Made by a program: the position numbers and the translations under genes. Shown piece after piece: positions 23,457 through 33,693 of a stretch of 64,000 bases of DNA; the first letter of the stretch is position 1, and each line of letters opens with the position of its first letter. Location of the stretch: positions 48,730 to 112,729 of the forward strand of contig JANBPK010000759.1 in assembly GCA_027579435.1 (NCBI GenBank), given 5' to 3'. The stretch comes from Candolleomyces eurysporus. Lineage: Eukaryota > Basidiomycota > Agaricomycetes > Agaricales > Psathyrellaceae. The notes below the pieces were generated by a model that was not told the origin of the DNA, did not search any database, and worked only from the letters and a program-made list of their open reading frames with translations.

Positions 23457-25359
23457 CTGTGATTGTAAGACGTTATGGATAATGGACATGGACCGTGGAT
23501 TATTAGGTTCAATATGAATGGGTCGTACACCTTGTATGTAAGCCAGTGTGTGTTGCAGACACCTCTGGTCGAGTCATTCGAAGCAGACCTTCGAACATGA
23601 CTCGTTCCTGCAGATAAATCTGGTTGATTCTGGATCTCTCTGGCCTCCAAGCGTGTAGGCAGTAGGAATGTACATACGTCAGACTTGGGGTTGCGGTCCG
23701 CGGGGGCAACAACGCGCTCACGTGCCAGGGACATTGGACTGGTCCTGACGCGTTGTGGGTCCCTGTGGGCCCAACGAGATCAAATCGACGAAATCCCTCC
23801 TATCAAGTTGGCACAAGACGCGGTCTCCACCATGCCCGAGAGGCTAGCAGTGGACCACTCGATAAGGTCACTAGATTGTAGTATATTGATCCCTTGTAGC
23901 TGATACGAGACGACGTCCGCTCCGGCGGAGGCAGATAATATACCTTTACTCAGTTGTAGTGCTCTCAGGGATTGGCCCTTTGGGAATATCAAGCCAGCTT
24001 GAAAGTGAATTGACCCGGCCCGTCTTCCCTATCCTCTGCGCAAAATTCAAAGTTAATTTGCTCAATGAAATGTTCTTTGACACTGACAGATCCACGGCCC
24101 ACCAGCGCTGCATGTTCGATTCCATATTTGCGGGGTTCAATGAGATCGCGCTTGTTTTGTGCACGTGGCTAAAAGGTGCATATCAAGCCCGAGGTACCGG
24201 TATCGAACGATAACGTCTATCATGGAATAGAACACATAGCGTCTTTGGCATCTCCTTCAGTCGACTCCATAGTGACGCGCTTGGATTCCGATTGTGCGAT
24301 GAAAGATGCATATATTTGAATCCTTTGAGTGTATTTTCTTAATGTTCTACTCGATAACTGGCAAGTTTCTTCCTGTTTCGATAATTATGGGCTCGAGCAC
24401 GTTGCATTCACCCCATCCAATCCCTGCACATACTAATATCAACCCCGATGTTCTTGTGACCACCAGATACCCGGTGGCGACGGGCCCGCTCGTCACCCCC
24501 AACTCCAGTATTAACCCCAGGTATGTTCGCCTTCATGTGCTTCTTCCATAAAGACAGACCTGACACCCTCTTTTTATATATAGCTTAGTTCAAATTTCCT
24601 GCCCCCCACCAGCAGGTAAATGAAATGGCCAGTCTAACCGCAGCGCTTTACACTTTCATTTCACTAAACTAAAATACGACATCACAAGGCGACATTAATT
24701 CATAAGTAATTTCCTTATATCCTCGGCAAAAGAAGAGCACACATCCAGAAATCCAGGGTTCCAGAAGAGGGGTCTTGAATTATCATGCGAGAAAAAAGAG
24801 AGAGAGAGAAATAAAGATAATATGCTATGGATGCAGAGGGTACTATATAACTAGTAATAGAATGTGAAAGCTGCGAGTAAGCTCAGGGCGTTATAGAAAC
24901 ACAAGTGATGATAGTTGGTAACATTAAGCATCATTGTCACCGTCGTGACAGATCGTGAAAACGGGCCACCGGGGAATTTGAAGGACGCGGGGAGCCGAAA
25001 GGCAGGTGGTGAGTATGGAAGATGTCGCAACGAGGAGGCAAGGGAAGCCAAGGGAATAGGCATGGGGGGAAGACGTGCAGTTATCATAAAGGCTAGAGCT
25101 AAAGAGATGGTAAGAATGGATATGAATGGATGGGGGGACTTGGGGGACGGGACAACACACAAAGATCATGGAACATGCGTCGACAGCGGTGAGAAGTAAG
25201 GGTGCTAAGATAACGGATAAACGGTATTTTGGTGACAGGCAAGTCGTCCAAAGAGAAGAGTAATGATGGACGGATCGGAGAATGAAAGGTCGGAATCAGG
25301 TGGGGGTGAACAGGGGAGAAGAATCACAAAAGAGAGTTCAATGGAATTTGGTAAAGACA
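23457..25359. other. gene-poor 1.9-kb stretch
   Basis: No gene that I can support. On the minus strand around 23940-24290 two adjoining frames have protein-like composition (for example IEHAALVGRGSVSVKEHF and NMESNMQRWWAVDLS), but they overlap, are short and lack a start and clean introns. They may be a relic. From about 24650 to 25359 the sequence is A/T- and purine-rich (for example GAGAGAGAGA near 24800) and fits 3' untranslated sequence of the RhoGEF-like gene. Confidence 0.4.
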
Positions 25360-27855
25360 TCATGACGTAGTGTAAACGCCATTCACGAGCTCCTTCCTGC
25401 CACCAAGCACAAAGGAGGAAGGCGGGGGTGAATTGAGTCGGCTTTGTGATCTGCTCCTCCTGGGTTTTGTCAAGACATTTGGCGAGTTACTTGAACGCTG
25501 CCGTGCACTGTCAGGTGCAGTTGGCAAACTGACCCTAGAACTACGGGCAGATCCGCCTGGACTAACACCGTCGGTCATGCTAGAAATGGTCCCTGTCGAG
25601 TTGGATCTCTTTGGTTTGACCAGCACCTTCGCTCCCGGGGAACTCGTCCTCCCAGGCCCCGGAGGTCCTAGGGGTAACGAGCCCAGCGCAGCCGCAGCCG
25701 CATCCGACGTCGAGCTCGTACCATGACCGCTGTCGGAGAACGATTTACCATGGATGCTGCCGATGCTCAATCTCCTCGTCCATGTCGGCAATAGTGATGA
25801 ATCTCCGTGACCACCATCACTGCGACTACTGCTGTGGTGTTTGCTGGGAGCAGTGGGCATATGTGCGAATGCAGAATTATCTTGTGCTTGATCACATTTA
25901 TCCGCGATACGGACGGCAACGTCCAAAGCTCGCTCTACCAAGGGCCTTGACGGAGCAGTTGCTGGTGTATGGGCAAGTAAATCTACAAAGAGAGTTCGTT
26001 TGTATCCATGAACAAGTACAGCACTAAGATGTACATACCTCGGAATAGCAAAACATAGCGCATCACCCGCTGAGTGGGTAGAATTGCCAGATCTCTCACC
26101 GCGGGCTTGCGCTGTTTTGTTGCCTGTGTCGCGCCGTTAGGACTAGCTGAAGCTTCCTCCTTCGCCCTTGGTTCAGGATTCGACGATTCTTTTTGCTTAT
26201 CTTGGCCACGCTTCCGATGTAAAAATGAACCAGTAACAAAGGAGATGGCTGAACTAGCCGTGGAGGACGGTGATGATATCGAAGGTCTGCTGTTCGATGC
26301 TGACGATGAGGGATTTGATGTGTCTGGAGTCGATGTAGCGGAGGTTGAGTGCGAAGCGGCTGAACTGGAGGAACTGCTGGAACTGGAAGAACTTGAAGAC
26401 GAGCCAGACGTCGACGTAGTCTCAAGGGTAGGCAGGATGTGGGGGCGCTTCCAACCAGACATTGACGCTCTACATTTTTCTTCACCGTTCGCAGTCTCCT
26501 TGGCTCTGGTGAGTTTGCGCGGAGAGTGCTTTTCTTTCGGGGTGACAAAGGCCGGGAGGTGAAGGGAGTGTAAATGGACATCTTTGAACTTTCCCTTGTC
26601 CTTGGAATCGTCCTGTGGGCTGCTCCCTGCAAACCATCCGCCAACCAATCCGCACCAGCCGACGAAACCCTCCTCCAAACCTACTTCCTCCCCAAGAAAG
26701 GCAGTAGTGACTCCCCATACGTTGGGATTTTCTTCCATCCGGGCCAAAAATCTCTCGCTCTGTGTGACCAAATGGTCAGCATGCTTGAGCATGAGTGATG
26801 GAGGCGGCGTTTCAGTCTCCTGAGAGACCAGAGCGCGCATGCCAGAAAGATAGTGCCTTTCCGTGCGAATGCATTCTCTGCACGTCAAGAGAGCTCTGCG
26901 AGCCGAATGCCAGGTCGCATCCGAAGCGTCGAGGAATGACGCACGGGCCGAGGTAGAGATAGAAGGGCCCGAAGAGACGCTTGATGTGCCCGAGAACCGA
27001 TGATGGACCGGAAACGAAGGTAGGGAAGTCCTGGATGGGATACCGTTCGCGGGAGAATGTGCTTTCGTCGTTGTGACCGTGAGTGCGATAGCGTCAACAC
27101 CCTCTTCGCCTGACATCGGGCTCTCGCAGTCTGGCTCGTCGAAGAACGGGTGCTGCGGTTCAGACCCCTCGGTTGATGGCGAATACGGACTATGATTGTA
27201 GGTTCCTCCGCCAATATCCCAAAACTCTTGCAATTCGTCGCTGCTCCCAGGGCAACTCCTGACGGCGCGCATTTTTTCCAGCTCTTCAACAAGGACTTCA
27301 TCGGTGATTTGCTCGTCGGTCATGGTCATGGCGAAGGTGGATCGTCGCGAGGGGTTGCCCCTGGCATCTCTGCGCACGAGATGGGGCCTGAGAGTCGGAG
27401 CGAGCATGGAAGGTGGAGCGAGGGACGATGAAGAGGGTACAGGAGACACCCTGGCATATACCGGGGTAGAACAGGCTTCTGGAGAGAGATGCTGGGACAA
27501 ATCCAGGTCAGAGTGCGATTCGAGGGTGAATTTGGGCACCCTCTTCGCATGGGCAGAGAGAAGGACGTCACAGTTGCTCCCAGGAATTCTGGTCCATGAC
27601 GTACTAGCCTCGTCTTCCCTTGTTGGCGTAGGCTGCGGTGTTATTAGTTGCCCTTGTGGGTCATCAGAAAACTAATGAACCACCAAATGAGCAACTTCCG
27701 AAGCACAACATACAACGTCATACTTGACTTACGAACGACGACACATTAGGAATGGCCGGCAGCATGCATGGTCCCTCGTCGTCCTCCGCAACGTCGCGCA
27801 GGGGGTCCCCCCCGGGTGGTGCTNCCCTCGTGATCTTGCTGTCAGCGAGCGCCAT
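25360..27855 (-). CDS. RhoGEF (DH)-like domain protein
   Basis: Probable guanine-nucleotide exchange factor for a Rho/Cdc42-type GTPase. Three exons join in phase: complement(25360..25982, 26039..27671, 27733..27855), 792 residues from MALADSKITR. An N-terminal disordered part holds FTLESHSDLDLSQ and EVLVEELEKMRAV. The DH domain starts around residue 255 with ALLTCRECIRTERHYLSG. Later comes the DH core RDLAILPTQRVMRYVLLFRD, joined across the second intron to LLAHTPATAP and ALDVAVRIADKCDQAQDN. Between them lies a long low-complexity insert with a run of about 15 serines. No PH domain is visible; the C-terminus is Ser/Pro/Arg-rich. An in-frame acceptor upstream of the ATG (about 27917) would allow an extra 5' exon. 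Divergent from RIB7. Confidence 0.78.
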
Positions 27856-28182
27856 CGCACAGTCGACGCTAGGGTCTTCTTCGCCGAGAGATTTGAGCTC
27901 GATCGCTGCAGGCTAAATTTTCCGAACAGCAGCGACGGAGACGAATGGGAGCGTTTCGTCTCGTGTCCCATGGCGAGGTGGTGGCCAGCAGCAAGGAAGA
28001 AGGGCACGGGTTTGTCAGCGTCGACGACGGTGAATATGTACCTGGCCCTTGTTCGGAAGCTGTGGGCGATGTCGAAGTCGCGCTTGATATTGCCGAGCGG
28101 GACGGCGCCAACGCTCTGGTCCCGGACTCGAACGCAGAGGATCCAGTCACACGNTTTTTAAACAACACGCCCAACCTTAATC
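27856..28182. promoter_or_regulatory. divergent intergenic region, RhoGEF-like / RIB7
   Basis: About 330 bases, GC-rich and open on both strands, but none of the frames matches a family. Might contain a 5' exon of the RhoGEF-like gene; otherwise shared promoter. Confidence 0.35.
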
Positions 28183-28869
28183 ATGGACTACCACATTGGA
28201 CTCGAAGCGACAGATCTCACTCTCACCTTTGCTCAATCTCTCGATGGGAAGCTCGCTGGTGCGCTCGGTTCGCCTGTGGCGTTGAGCTGCCGTGAGTCCA
28301 TGCTCATGACCCATTGGCTCAGGTCCCAGCACAAAGGCATTCTTATCGGGATAAACACCGCCGTTAACGACAATCCACAGCTTAATACTCGCCTCCTTAA
28401 CGGCGCTCACGACAATCCACAACCCATTGTTCTCGACACATCCCTCCGATTCCCCCTAAATGCCAAACTCTTGGCAAACTATGCAGCGGGTACGGGCGAA
28501 CAGCCTTGGATCGTCTCTTCGACGAGCCTGGATCCAGGTTGGCTAGAACGAAAGAGTGCCCTTGAACAGGCAGGGGCGAGGATCATCGAAGTCCCGGACA
28601 CTCGGGATATACGAAGTATCGTTCGTCATCTCAGCCAATTGGGCATTTCGTCTCTCATGGTTGAGGGTGGCGCTGAGATCATCCGATCCTTTCTTCGGGC
28701 ACACAGCACTCGCCCTATCATCGACAATCTCATCATAACCGTTGCCCCCACCTTTATTGGGAAAGACGGTGTCGGATATGAACTCGATCACAATGTTGTC
28801 AACCTTGCATTCCACCGTTCATTCCCACTAGGTAGAGACACAGTCACGATTTTCAAGCCGAATGTATAA
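28183..28869 (+). CDS. RIB7: 2,5-diamino-6-(ribosylamino)-4(3H)-pyrimidinone 5'-phosphate reductase
   Basis: NADPH-dependent reductase of fungal riboflavin synthesis, converting the ribosyl to the ribityl side chain before deamination. Uninterrupted frame of 228 residues, the normal RIB7 length. Motifs in order: TLTFAQSLDGKLAG, SMLMTHWLRSQHKGILIGIN TAVNDNPQLNTRL (split here by a space), PIVLDTSLRFPLNAKLL, the nucleotide-site block SSLMVEGGAEIIRSFL, and the C-terminal VAPTFIGKDGVGY. Start at MDYHIGLEATDLTLT. It is one of the few genes here without an intron, which is usual for short cofactor genes and not by itself a sign of transfer. Confidence 0.93.
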   Translation: MDYHIGLEATDLTLTFAQSLDGKLAGALGSPVALSCRESMLMTHWLRSQHKGILIGINTAVNDNPQLNTRLLNGAHDNPQPIVLDTSLRFPLNAKLLANYAAGTGEQPWIVSSTSLDPGWLERKSALEQAGARIIEVPDTRDIRSIVRHLSQLGISSLMVEGGAEIIRSFLRAHSTRPIIDNLIITVAPTFIGKDGVGYELDHNVVNLAFHRSFPLGRDTVTIFKPNV

Positions 28870-28971
28870 ATAAAATCAGACCCCTATACTGTGTATTCAC
28901 TGGGCAAACCATCGACTATAGTACATACAACCTTTTCAGGTAAACAAACGGAGTAATGAAAGCATAGTAGT

Positions 28972-31900
28972 TCACATGTCACTGCTGGAATCGTAGACCA
29001 ACTCAAAGTCCTCGCCGACAGGAGACCTGGGGGCAGCGGTTGCAGGAGACTGATCCACCATCCGGCTTCTAGCGTCCTCCCAAGCAGCCTCAGACTCTCC
29101 GTCCTCGCTCGAGCTCAACATCTCAATCAACGAAACATCGCTACCAGGATCGCTGTCCCCATCCACCGACAACGAACCATTAGAAGATGGAATAGTGATA
29201 GTCAAAGACTCTGGTTGCCTGCTGGTAGCCACCGAGGCCGGTGCGGTTCCACCGAGTTCACCGGTTGGCATCATCACAATGGAGCTACCGCTCATCGAGC
29301 TCTCATCGCTCGAATGAAGCTCAGCCTCGGCGACCTGAATCTCGACCCAAATGCTGTTTCCAAAGACTTCCTTGGTCTCCCCATCCCTCAACCTCCAATA
29401 GCCGACATATCGTCCAGCCACCTCAGGAGCCTTGAGCTCTCCGGTCCACACATCGACCTCTTGTCCAGGCTTGACGGATCCAATCTTGACAGATTCGTTG
29501 CCTTCAGCAACCAAGCCGGCCTGTCCAGCAACAAATACGACCTCTGTGCTCTCCGGCCAATCGGCAGAACCGTCGTTAACCATCCTCCAGCACTTCATGA
29601 ACTCGGCACCAGGAGGGAACACTTGTCCGTCGGGGACGGTGACATCGGAAATAAATCCAGCGCTGAGCACGGGGGCAGTGAATGGCTCTTCTTCTTTCTC
29701 CTTAGCGGGGACTGGTGCAATAACGTCTTCCGTAACAGTTTCTTCAACGACGGGGGCAGGCAGCTCTTCCGTGACAGTTTCTTCGACGGCGGTGATAGCG
29801 ATCTCTTCTTTGACAGTCTCAACGACGGAGGCAGGTGCTTCTTCCTTCTCTACCTCAACGGGGGAAGCGACGACGTCCTTCTCCTCGACCATCGCGAGCA
29901 GATTGCGCTGGTTGCTCACCAAGACCGACAGAGGAGACTGGAGGTCCTTCATCTCGGGCTCGGCTGAAACGGACACATCCTCCCCATCTTCCTTGGTCTC
30001 CTCCTTCCTCGAGGTAGTGCTCTTGAAGAAATCTTGCCAAACGTCGTTAACAAAGCTAGGCTGGTCCCTCCTCTCCTCCATCATCATGGCAGAGCTGAGC
30101 ATCGGGCGATCCAAAAACCCTTCAAACAACGACTTTTCCCGCTCGATGGCCTCCGACAAAGGTGAAGGCGCAGCGAATCCCCTGATCCTGTCCTCGAAGG
30201 AAGCAGTGAAGCTGGACACCATGGAACCAGTGACGCTGCCGAGAGGCTCAATCATTGGAACGGGTTCGGCGAATGGGTTCGTCATGTCGTCTTGCTCCAA
30301 CGCCAGCTCTTGCACAGGTTGGACGAGCATTCTCTCCGTATCCTCGCTGTCCTTCTCGGTGACACTCTCCTGGGGTTTGGGGGTGGCGGCCCTCTCGTCT
30401 TCGTGAGCCTCGTCTTGACGCCCAACCACAGGGATAGGAGCAACGAGGTCCGCCTCCCGGGGGATGGCACTCGTCACATACAAAGGACTGTAACCCTCAC
30501 GGTACAGGGACGGCGATTGGTAGTCGAGGATCTGGGGCTTGAAAGTTTCGAAAGACGGTGGAGGTGGAATCAATTCTGAACCGCCGACCCTGTAAACGGT
30601 TGGGATGACGGCATCCGGAGCCTTCATCTTCAGCATAGGATGAGTAGAGGGGTGGACCGCAATGGGCATAGCTTCGCATCGATCGCACAAGTCGAAATCG
30701 GGGCATTCGGGGTGCATGCACTTGTAGCGCACACCGTAGATGGTCTTCTTGCAAGCATCGCACCTGGCAAAATGGGCTTTACGTTGCACGAAATCTCGGC
30801 GCTAGAACAGCATGTCAGAGGAATTGAGATGTATATACAGAGGCGTGAACATACTATATAGTCTTCGGGTTTCTCGATTCTGAAGAATGCATGGCTGGGG
30901 TGCTGCTCCTGGGTAATGTTGAAGCACGATGCGCAGGTGTCGAAATCGGGACAGTCACAACACTTGTAACGGGTTCCAGCGATGGCCAGATCACAAAGAT
31001 CGCACANGGGCATTGTGTGCCACGGGGACAGGTGGAGCGCCCGAAGTGGCCTGCGCAGTCGCAGAGCCGTTGCTGCGGGCGGCATGTTCGCCTTCATTAG
31101 AGTGTACAGTGTGCACGATGACGCGGCCTGGTTCCCGAATGTCGAAGAACTCGTGGAACGGATTGTGCTTCTCTGCACCACCATCCCCCATGCACGAGCT
31201 GCACAAATCGTAATCTACACAGAATGAGAATAAGTCGACGAGGTAGCTGAGAAGAAAACACGTACCAGGGCAATCCAAGCACTTGTGTCGAACACCGACA
31301 ACGCTGTTGCTGCAAGCATCGCAGACGACGTGGGTATGGACGACCGGTTCTGGGACTTGAGGAAGAGGGCGGCCTTGTTGCTGAGGTTGAGGGGTGGTCT
31401 CTGCGTTCAGGCACCCGGTACTAGGCTTGGTCCTGATGGACGAACCGCGAGTGCAAGTGCTCCTTGTAGAAGCTCTTCGAGCGGGTCCACTGGCAGGGAA
31501 CGACCCTTCAGCGAAGAGACTAAAGAGATCGACAGGCGAAGAAGTCGTGTTCGCTTTCTTTTGCGCGGGAGCATTGTTAGGTTCAGAAAGGGAGACGGAG
31601 AGCTGGGGAGCAGGAGTGCCGAATCCTTTCTCCAGGGACTGGTTCACCTCCTTCTCAAACTTGCTGATAAGCGCCTGGATCTCCTCCTTGACCTCAGCAG
31701 GAGAGCAGCAGCTGTTGCTCGTGGACATTGAGACAGTGCTTCTGGGGGTCTGTTGGACGGTCTGGTCCTCATCCATAGGGAGTGGCTGGGCTGCGGACGG
31801 ACCCTGAGACTGTGGCTGTGGAAGGTTGGTGTCCACCTCCATTGGAGCTGGAGCGTTGCGGAGTGAGGGGGCCCTGCTCGACACACTGGGCGCGCGACTA

Positions 31901-32445
31901 CTCAGGAGTGAGATGTACTCGAATGGGTGCTGGAGGACAGGAGGTTTTGGGGGAACGATTGGGCGCTTGTCTGCGTTATCGAGATTGCTGTTAGACGAGC
32001 GGCCTCGGGAAGAGGAACCATGGAGGCTAGCCATGTAGGCCTCGGAAGACCTCAGACCAGAGTCGATGCCGATCGTGCTTGGCTGCTTGTGGGGTGTGTG
32101 GTCGTAGACGGAGAACCGCAGCAGGGCATTGTCATACAGACGACCGCCGTAGGACTGCACCGCGTTCTGGTACTCGTCTTGAGTGCTGATTTCGGTGGCA
32201 ATGAGGATACGGGAAGAAGAGGTAGCATTGGGAGAGAATAAGACTCGAGATAGATAGTAGCTGTTGTTAATTATGGGGAAGACGCGGTAGAGCTGTGGGA
32301 TGGGTCAGCGATCGAGCCCGACAGCGATCTGGGGTCGTGGAGGGCGCACCTGGCTACACAGCTCATCGTATGTAGGGAACGTGGAGGTGAACGGGAACGA
32401 GAGCTTTCTGGTCTCACCCCGATAGGTTGCTTTGACTGTAAACAT
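28972..32445 (-). CDS. NBR1: NBR1-type selective autophagy receptor (PB1, three ZZ fingers, FW domain)
   Basis: Cargo receptor linking cargo to Atg8. Start MFTVKATYRGETRKLSFPF opens a PB1 domain, continued after an intron (about 32294-32351) by LYRVFPIINNSYYLSRV. A disordered region precedes three ZZ zinc fingers: CDACSNSVVGVRHKCLDCP + DYDLCSSCMG; CDLCDLAIAGTRYKCCDCPD…CASC; CDACKKTIYGVRYKCMHPEC…CDRC. Then an acidic Glu/Val-repeat linker and the FW domain (FISDVTVPDGQVFPPGAEF…KCWRMVNDGSADWPE…GRYVGYWRLRD). The last residues contain GEDFELVYDSSSDM: FELV with acidic flanks is a classic AIM/LIR. An N at 31007 is an extra base; dropping it restores AHNALCDLCD. Introns lie at about 31215-31265 and 30802-30855. 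About 1,090 residues. Divergent from the lyase at 32828. Confidence 0.93.
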
Positions 32446-32827
32446 GGGTTTCGAGAGACAAGGGGCTTCCCGCTGTGTGATTGTGACCTCGACTACTTAT
32501 TTAACCGGTCCCACGTCACACCTGTCACAGCTGTGCCACAGTACCCACAAATTACTGCCTCGCAATTATTGGGCATTTTCCTCATCGCCAGCGCCCCGTC
32601 GTGCACAGCGACCTTACAATTGGTCATGTCGCCCTCTTAACATCCCCGCCCACAGCTAACAGGCTCGCTGCCCTGCTGCAGTTATCTGGTTGGCGTCTAC
32701 TCGTGTCCCAGTCGTCACGCTCACTGCCACAACGCGTAAGCGCCGGTGACTCGTGCTGCGTGTGTGGGCATGCTGCGCCGGTTTGCTCAGCATCAGTCAC
32801 CGTCGTCTAGGCCGCGCAATCTTCCCG
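32446..32827. promoter_or_regulatory. divergent intergenic region, NBR1 / ABZ2-like gene
   Basis: About 380 bases between the two divergent start codons. C/A-rich, with no gene and no strong TATA element seen. Confidence 0.4.
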
Positions 32828-33680
32828 ATGGCGCAGTCTATGGGCCAATACGAACTGCTCACCACCACGCGATATGACCCAACGTTATCAAATTTGTCAT
32901 GGAACAACGATTGCGACGGTCCATCACCCTTCCTCCTGCTTCCATATCATTTCCAGAGGCTTCAAGCAGCTTCACACGAACACCGATGGTCATTTCCAAA
33001 TGAACTGACTTACCCTCGCTTTAGGGCTGTCATTACAGATGAAGTTTCAAAGCAATCAGCCCCTGCTCCCGCGTACAGGGTATGTCCAGATTTATCTGCT
33101 CAAAATGACACCCTTCCGAGTCTTATCTGATCTTCTTTTCTACCTCAAGGTTCGGGTCCTTCTCCATAAGACGGGACAGCTGCAAATGACGGCCACGCCT
33201 CTGGAAGCGAACTTCGCAGACGACCCTTTCTTGCTTTCTACATTCTCGAGTCAACATGACCTTCAGGCACCCTTGATCAACATTTATGTTGACAAGGATC
33301 CTACAATGCCATCAATTTTTACCAAAACGAAGACTACGTGCCGGACAGTATACGACGAAGCCAGGCTGCGTAACGCTCTGCAGCCACTGTCGACTGCAGC
33401 TGGTAGATCTTCGGAGGTTCTCTTACACAACACCCAGGGCTTCGCAATGGAAACATCCATATTCAATATTGCCTTTCTGCGAGGGTCGAGATGGATCACT
33501 CCCCACCAAAGGTCAGGATGTCTACCAGGCGTTGTTCGACGATGGCTTCTGGAGCATGATCGGATAGATGAAGATACGGAAGCTACTCTGACCGTGGCGA
33601 GCATTAGAACAGGCGAATTAGTACTACTTTTCAATGGTGTACAGGGATGTCGGTTAGGTAAAATTGTGAAGCACCCTTGA
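32828..33680 (+). CDS. ABZ2: 4-amino-4-deoxychorismate lyase-like class-IV aminotransferase fold protein
   Basis: PLP-dependent fold type IV enzyme, probably releasing pyruvate from aminodeoxychorismate to give p-aminobenzoate for folate. Two exons, 32828..33079 and 33150..33680, give 260 residues. The N-terminal half carries MGQYELLTTTRYDP and LLLPYHFQRLQAAS, as in fungal Abz2. The second exon has KTKTTCRTVYDEARLR, which supplies the expected PLP-lysine region, and then the strongly conserved block EVLLHNTQGFAMETSIFNI, WITPHQRSGCLPGVVRR, and GELVLLFNGVQGCRLGKI. The stop TGA at 33678-33680 lies only 13 bases from the stop of UTP13 on the other strand. Fold is certain; lyase activity is inferred from the Abz2-like ends. 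Confidence 0.82.
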
Positions 33681-33693
33681 ATACACATGTCTG

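Noticed and set aside
26074..26562. Plus-strand open frame opposite the RhoGEF-like gene
   Set aside because: It is the mirror of the serine-rich tract, which reads as Glu/Leu-rich sequence on the other strand. No independent support.
28183..28869. Horizontal transfer of the intronless RIB7
   Set aside because: The protein has the fungal RIB7 layout without the deaminase domain of bacterial RibD. A short intronless cofactor gene is not evidence of transfer.
29215..30406. Long plus-strand open frames opposite NBR1
   Set aside because: They lie entirely antisense to the NBR1 linker and FW domain, have Ser/Thr-rich composition mirrored from the Glu/Val repeats, and lack introns and family motifs.
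28183..33680. Metabolic gene cluster (RIB7 with the ABZ2-like gene)
   Set aside because: The two cofactor genes are separated by NBR1, belong to different pathways and share no promoter. Neighbourhood looks random.
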